Shown one piece after another: positions 7,858 through 16,993 of a DNA stretch of 64,000 bases; position 1 is the stretch's first letter, and each line of letters opens with the position of its first letter. The position numbers and the translations under genes are program-made. The notes under the pieces were generated by a model. The model was given only the letters and a program-made list of their open reading frames with translations, was not told where the DNA came from and made no database searches. Source of the stretch: an uncultured bacterium (GTDB taxonomy: Bacteria > Muiribacteriota > Ozemobacteria > Ozemobacterales > Ozemobacteraceae); contig CALEDQ010000004.1 of NCBI GenBank assembly GCA_937949615.1, positions 186,001 through 250,000 of the forward strand, given 5' to 3'.

Positions 7858-8590
7858 GAAAGACCTCCTGCAGCGATTTTTCGATTTCTTCAGGCAGAGC
7901 TGAAAGCAGCGGGCGGCTGACAGTCTCATTCTTCTCGATCTGCCCGTCGCGCATTCTGATGATGCGGCCGGCATGGCGCGCCATGTTTTCGTCGTGGGTA
8001 ACCATGATTATCGTCATGCCCTGACGGTTCAGCGCCTGAAAAATGCCGATAATTTCGAGGCCGGTGCGGGAATCGAGGTTACCGGTCGGCTCGTCAGCCA
8101 GCAGCAGAGCCGGCGAGTTGACCAGCGCCCGGGCAATTGCCGCACGCTGACACTGCCCACCCGAGAGCTCGGCAGGAAAATGCACAAATCTTTCTCCGAG
8201 GCCGACGGCCCGCAGCATCATTTCGGCACGCGCCCGCCGCCGTTCTGCCGGAATCTGCGCATACAGCATCGGCAGTTCGACATTGCGCACAAGATTCATG
8301 CGCGGCAGCAGATGAAACGACTGAAAAACGAAGCCCAGCTCGCGATTGCGAAAGTCTGAGCACTGCTGGTCGTCCATCTGATCGAGGCGGCGGCCATTGA
8401 TGCTTATCTGGCCGCCGGTAGGGCGGTCCATGGCGCCAAGCACATAGAGGAGCGTCGATTTGCCAGAGCCCGACGGACCCATGACCGCGACGAACTCGCC
8501 TTTGCCGATATTGATATCGAGGCTGTCGACGGCTTTGACGCAGACATCACCGGCCTTGAAATGGCGCTGCAGCTGTTCTGTTTTAATCAT
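7844..8590 (-). CDS. MacB/LolD-type ABC transporter ATPase
   Basis: 248 residues from ATG 8590, which overlaps the stop of the preceding adaptor gene (ATGATTAA). Walker A GPSGSGKST, Q-loop, signature LSGGQCQRAAIARALV, Walker B LLLADEPTGNLD and the H-loop MVTHD are all intact. It has the compact shape of LolD/MacB ATPases, with an extra C-terminal tail (about 25 residues) after the H-loop region. It forms the nucleotide-binding part of the exporter with the permease that overlaps its 3' end. Confidence 0.92.
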   Translation of the reverse strand: MIKTEQLQRHFKAGDVCVKAVDSLDINIGKGEFVAVMGPSGSGKSTLLYVLGAMDRPTGGQISINGRRLDQMDDQQCSDFRNRELGFVFQSFHLLPRMNLVRNVELPMLYAQIPAERRRARAEMMLRAVGLGERFVHFPAELSGGQCQRAAIARALVNSPALLLADEPTGNLDSRTGLEIIGIFQALNRQGMTIIMVTHDENMARHAGRIIRMRDGQIEKNETVSRPLLSALPEEIEKSLQEVFHAAG

Positions 8591-11165
8591 TGACGGGCTC
8601 CATGAGAAGAATCTCGTCGCCTTCCTGCAGACCCGAGGCAACCGCACAACCGTGCAGTCCATCGGCAAAAAGCAGCTGCACCGGCTGTATTTTGCGGTCA
8701 GACGTCACGATACAGCTGGCGGTCGCGGTTGGCAGAAGAGCATCGAAAGGCACAAACAGGCTGTCGGCAAGATCATACAGCTTGAATTCGACTTCGCAGC
8801 TGGTGCCTGGTCGAATCGAAGGATCGGTCTCGATCTTGCCGGTTGCAGGGTCGGCAAGTGCAATAATGACGCTGACGGTCGCATCCTGGCGCTTGCGAAA
8901 TTCGGTAACGGCAACAATGCCGACCGAATCGACCCAGCCGCGCAGGCTGCGATTCGAATTGCCCTTAAGCAGAATTTTGACCTCATCGCCCCGCTTGATA
9001 AAGCGGGCATCCATCTCGGAAACCGTGCAGTGAATCTGCAGATTGCCGACATCGGCGACCTGCATGAACGGGATGCGGGCGTAGATACTGTCGCCCACCT
9101 TCGCTTTACCGAGACCACCACCGGCTTTGTTGAATTCATTGAGAATGACCACCCCATCAGTGGGAGCCTTGATGCTTGCCGACTCGATCTCTTCTCTGGT
9201 CTGTGCGAGCGAGATCTCCAGCCCTTTTATGTCCGCTTCGAGCAGGCGGGCGGTGCGGTCATTGCGAAGAGTGGTCAGTTCGCCTTCCAGCTGCGCCTTT
9301 TCCAGTTCGACTTCAGCCTTTCTGACATCGAGCTCAGAAAGTTTCACCGAGCGTTCGGTCGGCCCTGATTCTTCAAGACGCAGTTTATAGGCAGTGATTT
9401 TTTCGTCTTTTCTTATTTCAGCGAGTTCAGCCTCAGCCTGCAATGATTCCAGTTCAGAGCCAAGGCCCTTTTTGCGCAGTTCGGCAAGGTGCGTGATTTT
9501 TTCCTGCGCCAGAGAAATTCTTGCCTGCAGCACTTCAAGCGAGCGCTTCAGATCGATTATTTTGTCTTCTTCGCGTCTCTTGAGCAAAGCGGCGTGCTTG
9601 AGCCTGGCGACTTCCCAGGCGCCTTTTCTGACCTCTATACCTCGCGCGGTCTTTTCGCATTCGATCGTGTTCTTCTGCAGTTGCAGCTGATATTCTTCAT
9701 TTTTTTTCTTCAATTCTATTTCGCTGTCACGGGCGCTCTGAATCAGTTCCTCGCAGTCGATCACCGCCAGCGGGTCGCCGGCTTTAACGGTTTTGCCTTC
9801 TTCTGAAACTTCACTGAGCTTGCCATCGAGATTGGCAACGATAAAAGAGGCGCTGGCCGGTTTGACGTCGCCGGAAGTACTCATCAGCCGCTTCATGCTT
9901 CGGCGGCCGACTCTGACTCTGCGACTGCCCGAAAATCGCCTGCACATGTCTGAAACGAAATCATAACAATAGACAGTGCCTGAAAAACCCAGCATCAGGC
10001 TTGCCGGGTAAGAGGCAATGTTTGCTTTCAGAGTGACCTGAGTGCGCCCATCCGGCTTCGCCTGTGGAATTTCGAGAGCGACCGGCACCCGGCTCGCAAA
10101 GGTGCAGGGAAAAACCATCTCAGGCAATGCATCAGGTCGATAGAAAAGCGGGGTGGTCGAGCTTACCAGTCGCGCATCACGCTGATCGAGCGGAAAGTTT
10201 ACGCCATTGAGCTTGTCATCAACAAGCTTCAGAAACGTCAACCCCGGGTAAACCTGGGCGCCCCGGCGCAGCTTGAGCAACTGCGAACCATCGTAGGTTT
10301 CACCATAGAGCAGGATTCCAGACACCGGCGCCCGGATCGTCAGCGAAGCAAGCTCGTTATTGACTTTGGCAACCGTGTCTGAAACCTGCTTGTGAGTTCT
10401 GGTAGACTGATTCAGAGCCATCTGATAATCAGAAAGATTGCGGGGCGCCGTAAAACTGGCAAGTTCGCAGCCCAGCTTCGCCCTCTCAAGTGCAGCTGAG
10501 GCTTCGAAAACTTTTTTTTCGTCGGCAAAACGGTCGATATAATCGATAAGCCGGTGCGTCAGCGAAGCTGTCAGAATATGAATTTTGAGATCTTTTTCGT
10601 GATCAGCGAGTTCCTGGCGGGCAGAAAAACCGCGCTCTGACATTTTTTCAGAAGCTTCGAACTGCTTGCGCAACATCATGCCTCTGATTTTGCCAGCCCG
10701 GGCCGCCTCTTCCTGCTCGACCAGCCTTAACCAGTCGCGGCTATCGACCGCCCGATCATATTCGATCTGCCGTCGATCGAGCTCGATGGCTGCCAGATCG
10801 AGATTTTTCTGTTCGATACGGCCGGCAAGAACAAGAATTACTTTGTCGCCTTCAAGAGTAATAACACTCTTTTCGAGCTCTGACTGTTCTTTCTTAAGCG
10901 TCTGCTGGCGATCGCCGGCTGAAAGCTTCGCAATTTCCTGGCCGGCGGCAACTGCCGTTCCTTCAGGGATCAGTTCGATCACTTCGGTCACAAACGGCGC
11001 CATCAGCTGAGTTTCGCGCAGCGAAACAAATTCGCCACGAACCGCCGGCGCCTGCATGGCAGCTCTGAATTCTACCGGCAGAACTTCGGCCTGTTTCTGC
11101 CCACAGCCGGTAATGGCCGCCATGGCAGTTAAGACGAGCATCAGCAAAATCAAAAAATGCCTCAT
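8583..11165 (-). CDS. Tandem-fused double HlyD/MacA-type adaptor lipoprotein
   Basis: 860 residues, about twice the usual length of a periplasmic adaptor. A lipoprotein signal (AMAAITGC, Cys at 21) starts the protein. The first adaptor unit has a lipoyl half-motif (~50-85), long coiled coil (~90-290), second lipoyl half (LTIRAPVSGILLY) and beta-barrel part (~335-410). A second full unit follows: lipoyl half (~435-470), a very long charged coiled coil (~470-650), second lipoyl half (IKAPTDGVVILNE) and beta-barrel domains (~690-855). The gene overlaps both neighbours by a few bases, so translation is coupled. Adaptors of this family bridge an inner-membrane pump to TolC as a hexamer; a covalent pair would form a ring of alternating subunits or two stacked rings. 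The fusion is seen; the assembly is inferred. Confidence 0.85.
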   Translation of the reverse strand: MRHFLILLMLVLTAMAAITGCGQKQAEVLPVEFRAAMQAPAVRGEFVSLRETQLMAPFVTEVIELIPEGTAVAAGQEIAKLSAGDRQQTLKKEQSELEKSVITLEGDKVILVLAGRIEQKNLDLAAIELDRRQIEYDRAVDSRDWLRLVEQEEAARAGKIRGMMLRKQFEASEKMSERGFSARQELADHEKDLKIHILTASLTHRLIDYIDRFADEKKVFEASAALERAKLGCELASFTAPRNLSDYQMALNQSTRTHKQVSDTVAKVNNELASLTIRAPVSGILLYGETYDGSQLLKLRRGAQVYPGLTFLKLVDDKLNGVNFPLDQRDARLVSSTTPLFYRPDALPEMVFPCTFASRVPVALEIPQAKPDGRTQVTLKANIASYPASLMLGFSGTVYCYDFVSDMCRRFSGSRRVRVGRRSMKRLMSTSGDVKPASASFIVANLDGKLSEVSEEGKTVKAGDPLAVIDCEELIQSARDSEIELKKKNEEYQLQLQKNTIECEKTARGIEVRKGAWEVARLKHAALLKRREEDKIIDLKRSLEVLQARISLAQEKITHLAELRKKGLGSELESLQAEAELAEIRKDEKITAYKLRLEESGPTERSVKLSELDVRKAEVELEKAQLEGELTTLRNDRTARLLEADIKGLEISLAQTREEIESASIKAPTDGVVILNEFNKAGGGLGKAKVGDSIYARIPFMQVADVGNLQIHCTVSEMDARFIKRGDEVKILLKGNSNRSLRGWVDSVGIVAVTEFRKRQDATVSVIIALADPATGKIETDPSIRPGTSCEVEFKLYDLADSLFVPFDALLPTATASCIVTSDRKIQPVQLLFADGLHGCAVASGLQEGDEILLMEPVND

Positions 11166-12568
11166 GGGTAAACTATGGTTCCTTCCGGGCCAGGGGGATT
11201 TTTCCAGATAAGCCAGTCGTGGTTGAAATCTTCGACTTCAGCTGCCACAGTTGATTTGCCAAATACTGAGCTGACGATTATCTCGTTTTTTTCCCCCACC
11301 CTTTTAACGGCATCACGCGGCACAAAAACGCCCTTCTTTCCTGAAAGCACAACTCTGACAGTCGCTTTAGAACCAACCAGAAGGCTGTCAGAAGCATTAA
11401 CACTGATACTGACCGGGAAAAATCTGACGGCGCTGTTCTGCTTGCCGCGAATTTGTCTGGGGGCCTTGCTTATAGTGGTCACTTCGCCAGAAAAGGTCTT
11501 GTCTGGAACATTGTCAAAAGTTATGGTTGCCGAGGCCTTTTCCTGCAGCATGTTGGCATCGGCCTCGTCTGCCAGTGATTCGAGGTAGTAGCCGCTTTCG
11601 CCCATTACCTGAACGATACTGACGCCCTGCCAGGCATCCTGACCAGGCACAAAACGGAAATGGCCCCACAATATCGGGTGCAGAACCACCCCGCCACGGG
11701 GAGCGCGCAGTTCCGACTCGTTCAGCGTCGCTTTTTCTTCACGAATCTGCGAACGCACCCGTTCGACGATCACCTCCAGGTTATTCTGGCGGATCTGCGA
11801 AGACAAAGAAGCGGCAAGAAGCTCGTTGCCGGCAAGCCAGATTTCGCCGGAAGCGACCTGCTTCTGATAGGCAACCCGGGCAATTTCTTCTGAGAGCGGC
11901 GGTTCGCTGAGATGCCTGACGGCGCGAACGGCGTAATCATGTTCTATTTCGCGCGAACGCAGGTCGATCTCACTGGTTCGCAATGCAAACGGGCTGTCGA
12001 AGCCCCTGTCAGTGACGTTTTTCTTTAAAGCAAAAATTCTGGCCGCATGCGCAAAACTGATCGAGGCGACCTGCATGTCTGAATGGATTTTCCAGATTTC
12101 ATCGGCCGTTTTCGGGTTTTTCAGCCACCATTCATCTTTTTCGGCCTGCAGCAGATTGAGTTTCTTTTCACTGAGGTTTTTCTGAAGCCCAACAACCTCA
12201 GCCGGTCCGGCCCGGCTGACGTTTTCGAGACGGTCAAGCTCACCCGCGAGTCTGAATTCGCGCGAACGTATGCGTTCGCGGGTCGTTTCCATGTCGATTC
12301 TGACCACTACTTCGCCGGATGCGACCCGGGCCCCCTCTTCGGCCATCCACTCAATTTTACCGCGCCCGAGCTTCAGACCGACTTCACTGATGTCGCTTGC
12401 TTTGAGCGTTGCCCGCAGATCGATGCAGTGCTCTCTGGCTTCTTCGCGGAAATGGTATTCCGGCAGATTTCCGCCGGCAGCGGGCTTGCCGGAAGAACTC
12501 AGGCACCCGGCGGCAAAAATCGCCAGATTGCAGCAGACAACGATCAGAGCCAGCAATTTATTGTTCAT
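11162..12568 (-). CDS. HlyD/MacA-type adaptor lipoprotein
   Basis: 468 residues with a lipoprotein signal ending in FAAGC (Cys 22). A lipoyl half-motif (EEGARVASGEVVVRID, ~80-95), a long coiled coil (~95-290), the returning lipoyl half (LRAPRGGVVLHP) and beta-barrel domains (~330-465) follow the usual adaptor order. It overlaps the TolC-like gene upstream by 11 nt and the double-adaptor gene downstream by 4 nt (ATGA). It is therefore a third adaptor module in one exporter operon, probably anchored to a membrane by lipid. Substrate unknown. Confidence 0.85.
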   Translation of the reverse strand: MNNKLLALIVVCCNLAIFAAGCLSSSGKPAAGGNLPEYHFREEAREHCIDLRATLKASDISEVGLKLGRGKIEWMAEEGARVASGEVVVRIDMETTRERIRSREFRLAGELDRLENVSRAGPAEVVGLQKNLSEKKLNLLQAEKDEWWLKNPKTADEIWKIHSDMQVASISFAHAARIFALKKNVTDRGFDSPFALRTSEIDLRSREIEHDYAVRAVRHLSEPPLSEEIARVAYQKQVASGEIWLAGNELLAASLSSQIRQNNLEVIVERVRSQIREEKATLNESELRAPRGGVVLHPILWGHFRFVPGQDAWQGVSIVQVMGESGYYLESLADEADANMLQEKASATITFDNVPDKTFSGEVTTISKAPRQIRGKQNSAVRFFPVSISVNASDSLLVGSKATVRVVLSGKKGVFVPRDAVKRVGEKNEIIVSSVFGKSTVAAEVEDFNHDWLIWKNPPGPEGTIVYP

Positions 12569-14162
12569 CAGTCACCATGGTTGCTGCGTCAGAATTTTCT
12601 GTTGCAGTCTCTGCGACTGTTTCTGAAGCATTCTTCGCAGTGTTCTCTAGAGAAGCGGTCAGCGGCACGATTTTTTCTTTAAGACTGCGGCTTCTGACGA
12701 CACCGGCGAAACCGGCAAGAGTACCGGTTTCATAATGCAGCCGCAGCCATTCGAGAATCAATCTGGCTTCACCCTGAATTACCGCCAGACTGGCGTTATC
12801 GAATTCCTGCTGATAGCGGGTAAGGTCGAGCAGCGAGATTTTGCCGAGCTGAAAGTTCAGCTGCTGGCCTTCGAGCACTTCTGCCGCCAGCTTTTCAGAG
12901 TCTTTCAGCAGAGCCAGATTGCTGCGGTGAAATTCAAGTCTTTCGAGAGCATCAGCGAGCGCCAGCCTGATATCGTCACGTTTCTGCTGCAGCCTCGCTT
13001 CGAAAGAGCGCAGCCGCTCGCGCTGCCCCGCAAAATCGAGCTTATTGCCGTCAGGCCCGAAACTCACCGAATAAGTCAACGAGACATCCCAGCTTTTGTC
13101 TGGCATTTCAGCGGCCAGGTCTTCTGAGCTGCCCCTGCCCTGCTTGCCCCAGCGGGCCTGGGCTGTCAGATCGGGTCGACTCATCTGCCTGGCACGCTCG
13201 AAGGCGGCTTTCTGCAGTTTATACTGGCTGAGAAAAACCCGATAATCGGGGCGGTTTTTCATCGCTGTTTCTTCAAGAATTTCTGGTGAGAACGATGCCG
13301 GAATACATTTTATAACCGGATCGAATGAAAAGCTGGCAATTTCGCGATCCCAGGTAAGATTTCCCAGCTGGGCTGCGAGGCGCCGGTCGGTTTCCTGCAG
13401 TGACAGTTCGGTTTCAGAATTACCGGTTTCGGCCTGCTGCCGGCGCATGCTCGCCTGTTTCAGGTCGAGCTCACTGCCAATACCATTTTTCAGTTTCACT
13501 TCAGCTTCTTCGACCAGCGAGCCATAAAAACTCAGGTTCTGCTGTTTGACCAGCTGGCTTCTGGCAACCACCATACGGTTGAAAAGGCTTTGAAAAGAGC
13601 CATGCAGAACATCGAGAAGCACCGAATCATTCTGCGCCTCGCTTACCTCGTATTCGGCATGGGCCATACGGCGTTCGAGGGCATTGACCCGGGCGTCGTT
13701 ACGCAGCAAGCCGCTCTGAATACCGAGATACAGCGATTGAAAATAGCTGGTCTGCGAAGAACTGTATTCGGTTTTGCTGTTAGTGTAGTCATAACTGATT
13801 TTGCCAAGTGGAGTGCGCTGTGAAATGCCCGCCCCTGAGCCATGGCGGCGGGTGCTGTAGTCTTCTTCGAGCCCGGTAATCGGGTTATAGCTGCGGTTCG
13901 CCGCCTTGCTGGCATCACTGCTGTAATAGAACTGCGGCGAAAAGACTTCGAGCGACCTCTCTCTGGCAAACATCGAGCTTTCGAGATCATGGGCCGCGGC
14001 AAGCAGACTGCGGTTGCCAGAAACAACCTGACTGGCGAACTTTTTGAGAGGCTCGATCGCGGTCCCTGTATCCGAAGTGTCGGATGCAACATCTTCACAG
14101 ACTGCGGGGCTGCAGCTGGCGGCAAAAAAGACAAAGGCGGTGAGAATCTTTCTGAGGCTCAT
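12558..14162 (-). CDS. TolC-like outer-membrane efflux protein
   Basis: 534 residues with a signal peptide (KILTAFVFFAASCSPAVCED). Two internally similar halves of long amphipathic helices, with NRPDYRVFLSQYKLQKAAFERARQ in the second, are typical of outer-membrane efflux proteins. A Ser/Thr/Ala-rich C-terminal extension (~500-534) is unusual. In the family, three copies form the outer-membrane channel and periplasmic tunnel contacted by the adaptors. The start overlaps the previous stop (ATGA). Confidence 0.85.
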   Translation of the reverse strand: MSLRKILTAFVFFAASCSPAVCEDVASDTSDTGTAIEPLKKFASQVVSGNRSLLAAAHDLESSMFARERSLEVFSPQFYYSSDASKAANRSYNPITGLEEDYSTRRHGSGAGISQRTPLGKISYDYTNSKTEYSSSQTSYFQSLYLGIQSGLLRNDARVNALERRMAHAEYEVSEAQNDSVLLDVLHGSFQSLFNRMVVARSQLVKQQNLSFYGSLVEEAEVKLKNGIGSELDLKQASMRRQQAETGNSETELSLQETDRRLAAQLGNLTWDREIASFSFDPVIKCIPASFSPEILEETAMKNRPDYRVFLSQYKLQKAAFERARQMSRPDLTAQARWGKQGRGSSEDLAAEMPDKSWDVSLTYSVSFGPDGNKLDFAGQRERLRSFEARLQQKRDDIRLALADALERLEFHRSNLALLKDSEKLAAEVLEGQQLNFQLGKISLLDLTRYQQEFDNASLAVIQGEARLILEWLRLHYETGTLAGFAGVVRSRSLKEKIVPLTASLENTAKNASETVAETATENSDAATMVTDEQ

Positions 14163-14839
14163 TTCTGCAGACGCTCCATGTCGATATTCAAAGTTGTGCG
14201 GGTTACGATTTTCATTGCCGGGTTATCAGGCACCGGAATCTGATATTCGTAAACGATACGGTTACTGCTGTCGTGAATCCATTTTTCTTCACTGTCGAAG
14301 GTAAAAGTCCCTCTGCCGATGCTCTGACTGTCTCTATCGTCGGGGTGCCCCGAAAACATTTCAGTCATAAACACCATCAAACGACGGTTTTTACGGTCAG
14401 AACCATTGAAGCGATAGCGGGTATGGAAAGGCGTTGCCGAGCCCGAGGCATCTTCGACCTGCTGTACCCATGAATCACCCGGTTCGAGAGCATGGTCAGG
14501 AAACCGCATCATTGAATGTTCGGCGCCCTGCCAGGCGGCAGCACCATCTAGCCAGCGCACATTGCCGAGCGCATCGATCTGCATGACCGAATCAACGCCA
14601 GCCTTCGGCAGATGTTCTTTCGACATGCGCGGGTCGGCATGCACGTTTTCGATACGAACCTTGACCACCGCCTGCTCTTCATCACAGCTGACAATTTTCT
14701 GACTGATATACATATCGATCTTAACAGGGTTGTTCATATCGCCACCGGGCGTTGAAATATCGACAGCACCATTGATAGTGATGCGATAATGCATCTCTTT
14801 ACCGGTTGAGAAACCATATCTGAATAAGTATTTGCTCAT
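14159..14839 (-). CDS. Hypothetical protein, first gene of the exporter operon
   Basis: 226 residues, no obvious signal peptide from the chosen ATG 14839. Predominantly beta-rich, with repeated patterns such as HYRITINGAVDIS, VVKVRIENV and RTRYRFNGSD. It loosely resembles bacterial DUF proteins that begin L-Y-F-x-x-G-x-x-Y-x-Y and form beta-sheet carriers, but no family is assigned. Its stop overlaps the TolC-like start by 4 nt, so its role is likely tied to the exporter, perhaps as substrate or accessory factor. Confidence 0.6.
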   Translation of the reverse strand: MSKYLFRYGFSTGKEMHYRITINGAVDISTPGGDMNNPVKIDMYISQKIVSCDEEQAVVKVRIENVHADPRMSKEHLPKAGVDSVMQIDALGNVRWLDGAAAWQGAEHSMMRFPDHALEPGDSWVQQVEDASGSATPFHTRYRFNGSDRKNRRLMVFMTEMFSGHPDDRDSQSIGRGTFTFDSEEKWIHDSSNRIVYEYQIPVPDNPAMKIVTRTTLNIDMERLQK

Positions 14840-14970
14840 GGGCGAAGTTTACAGGAAATTTTTAAAAATCGCCACCCCAAAGCGCCCAGGTTTCAGAATC
14901 GTTAAACAATGTTTTAACTCTGCCGATAAGGCAGGGGCTGACAATTCATTATAACCAACGGTGACCGCAA

Positions 14971-15378
14971 ATGATGCTGCGCTTCAGTTTCCTGACCGCC
15001 CTTATTTTTCTGCTTCCGATTCTGGCTTCGGCTTCCGCTGCAGATTACGATCTTCTGCTGCAGGGAAACGAGATCGACCTGCTTGTCGGCGCCCCAACCG
15101 GCGTGGTTGAGCCACTCGATACCCGGCGCACCAGAATTCCTGAAGAGAAAAAGGTTGATTATTCAGGATTTCTAGAAGAAGATTTTCAGTCAGACGCGAC
15201 CCTGGCCGACCTCGGCTGGATCGACGCTGAAGATCAGCCTGCCGACGAGAGCATGACCGAAGAACAGTATCTCGATCTGGTTAATGAAACTGAAGAGATC
15301 GAAAAAACCGAAGAGGATGATGCGGCAAAAACTGACGCAAATTCTACTGATTCCGTTGAAACAGAATTTAAGCTGTGA
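14971..15378 (+). CDS. Small secreted acidic protein
   Basis: 135 residues with a clear signal peptide (FLTALIFLLPILASASAADYD, cleavage near 22-24). The mature part is strongly acidic, especially the last 50 residues (EETEEIEKTEEDDAAK-type runs), and contains no Cys. The ribosome site is weak. It starts 131 nt from the divergent exporter operon and precedes the HAMP protein by 35 nt, probably in one transcript. No family recognised. Confidence 0.6.
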   Translation: MMLRFSFLTALIFLLPILASASAADYDLLLQGNEIDLLVGAPTGVVEPLDTRRTRIPEEKKVDYSGFLEEDFQSDATLADLGWIDAEDQPADESMTEEQYLDLVNETEEIEKTEEDDAAKTDANSTDSVETEFKL

Positions 15379-15413
15379 TAATCTGAAGAAAAGTTTTTCA
15401 GGAGGGTGACTGC

Positions 15414-16040
15414 ATGTCCCAAATCCGGCGCCGCAAAAAGTATTTTATCAAGCCCGGCTTTCAGAGCAGGTTGACCGCGATTTTCATTCTGATAGTTATT
15501 ATCGTCGCTAATATCGTTGGCGCTCTGGTTTACGGTTTTTCAGTAGAAAAACTCGAAAGCAATCTGGTGGAAGAAGCCAAACTTCCCGTTGACAGCAAAC
15601 AGCTGGGGCAGGCCTTGCTGCCAGGGGTCATAATTGCAGAGCTGATCAGCATTTTTGTGGTGGCGTTCATCTGTATATTCGTGACGCATACGATAGCGGG
15701 GCCGGTGTACCGCATGGAGAAAGTAGTGCGTAACATCGGCGAAGGCGATCTGACTCATTTCATCAAGCTGCGCCCGAAAGATGAACTCAAAGACCTTGCC
15801 GATGCGATGAACGAAATGACGATGGGGCTGCGTAACAAGATTATCAGCTTCAAAGAGAATGTTTCCAGTATGCGCGACGGCGTCACGCTCGCCAAAAGCA
15901 CAGGTAATGTCAGCAAACTCGACGAAGTTCTGAAAAACCTCGAAAGCATGGAAGAATCACTGCATTCGTTCACTCTCGAAAAAGAACGCCGCGAACAGAA
16001 ACCCGACAGCGAAGAGAGCACCGAAACCGCCGAAGCCTGA
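15414..16040 (+). CDS. Two-helix membrane protein with HAMP domain
   Basis: 208 residues; ATG 15414 has an AGGAGGGTGA site. Membrane helices near residues 18-42 and 64-90 flank a short extracytoplasmic loop of about 20 residues. A HAMP domain (~90-143: AGPVYRMEKVVRNIGEGDL) and a charged coiled coil with a Glu/Ser-rich tail follow. No kinase, cyclase or MCP output domain is present, so it looks like a stand-alone HAMP relay or a scaffold. A strong terminator follows. Confidence 0.8.
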   Translation: MSQIRRRKKYFIKPGFQSRLTAIFILIVIIVANIVGALVYGFSVEKLESNLVEEAKLPVDSKQLGQALLPGVIIAELISIFVVAFICIFVTHTIAGPVYRMEKVVRNIGEGDLTHFIKLRPKDELKDLADAMNEMTMGLRNKIISFKENVSSMRDGVTLAKSTGNVSKLDEVLKNLESMEESLHSFTLEKERREQKPDSEESTETAEA

Positions 16041-16065
16041 TTATAAAAACAAGTATTTCTCAAAA

Positions 16066-16100
16066 ACATAGCCGGTCACAAAGACCGGCTATGTTTTTTT
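16066..16100 (+). terminator. Rho-independent terminator
   Basis: A 12-bp perfect stem (ACATAGCCGGTC / GACCGGCTATGT) with a 5-nt loop runs into seven T residues. It ends the transcript of the HAMP gene. Confidence 0.9.
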
Positions 16101-16127
16101 ACCAGATAGAGAGAATAAAGATTTCTC

Positions 16128-16931
16128 TCAATAACCGCCGCCGGCCTTGCGCAGAACGCTGATGGCCGTGTCGCGTGAGGTTATCGGAATGCGTTTGATG
16201 GCAAAGGGGTTGGTTCCGGGCTCATTGTAACCAGAGGCGCTGGTAAAATGCAGCTTATAACCGCTCTGTCGGGCGATTGTCGTAAAATCAGAATTGAATT
16301 TGCCGTAAGGCCAGGCAATCGCTTCGGGGCGATGGCCGGTAATGGCTTCGAGGCGCGCCGAAGACTGACGCAGATCCCGGCTGAGAAGGCGCAGAAACGG
16401 GTTATCGACAGCCGGGCCGAAAGCTTCAAATATTTTTGTCGACTCGGTATGCAGATCGTGAGTATGCGAACCGAAAAAGAAGAAACCCGAGGCGGCCATT
16501 TCCCTGATCTGGCTCTCTTCGAGATAGCGGGCAAACTGCGGTTTGCGGCCGATACGTGCCGTCACGACAAAAACCGACATCGGAACCTGATATTTGGCCG
16601 CTATCGGTAAAGCAAAATGATAAAGGCTCTCATAACCGTCATCAAAGGTTATCAGAACCGGCTTTTCGACATCATTGAGGGCCCCGGCCATGAAAAGGCG
16701 GGCCTGAGTCAGCGTCAACGGCGCATAGCCGGCATTTTTCAGGGCATGGATGTGCGATTCAAACTGCTCAGGAGTGCAGGAAACGTCTGAACTGACCTTT
16801 TCCTGAATGTGGTGATAGACAAGAACCGGTAATACATTGGCCTGAGCCGCCTCGATATGCAAGGCGGCGAGAACGGCTATTGCCAGAATCAGCAGACCGG
16901 CTGACAGTCTCAGGGTATAACGAAGGAGCAA
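16128..16931 (-). CDS. Polysaccharide deacetylase (NodB family), membrane-anchored or secreted
   Basis: 267 residues. An N-terminal hydrophobic segment (~8-28) acts as signal or anchor. The NodB core has motif 1 TFDDGY, motif 2 SHTHDLH (metal-binding His residues), motif 3 (AWPYGKFN) and a late motif region (YKLHFTSASGYN). These enzymes remove N-acetyl groups from cell-wall or exopolysaccharide GlcNAc in a metal-dependent way; the true substrate is unknown. The start is TTG 16931, chosen because a GGGAGG site lies 5-6 nt upstream; no better ATG exists before the core. Confidence 0.85.
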   Translation of the reverse strand: MLLRYTLRLSAGLLILAIAVLAALHIEAAQANVLPVLVYHHIQEKVSSDVSCTPEQFESHIHALKNAGYAPLTLTQARLFMAGALNDVEKPVLITFDDGYESLYHFALPIAAKYQVPMSVFVVTARIGRKPQFARYLEESQIREMAASGFFFFGSHTHDLHTESTKIFEAFGPAVDNPFLRLLSRDLRQSSARLEAITGHRPEAIAWPYGKFNSDFTTIARQSGYKLHFTSASGYNEPGTNPFAIKRIPITSRDTAISVLRKAGGGY

Positions 16932-16945
16932 AACAGCCTCCCGAA

Positions 16946-16980
16946 AAACAAACCGCCCGGCTGAACCGGGCGGTTGTTTT
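16946..16980 (-). terminator. Terminator of metK
   Basis: A perfect 10-bp GC-rich stem (AACCGCCCGG / CCGGGCGGTT) with a 5-nt loop and TGTTTTTC after it on the minus strand. T-rich sequence also follows on the plus strand. Confidence 0.85.
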
Positions 16981-16993
16981 CAATTCAGAGCGA

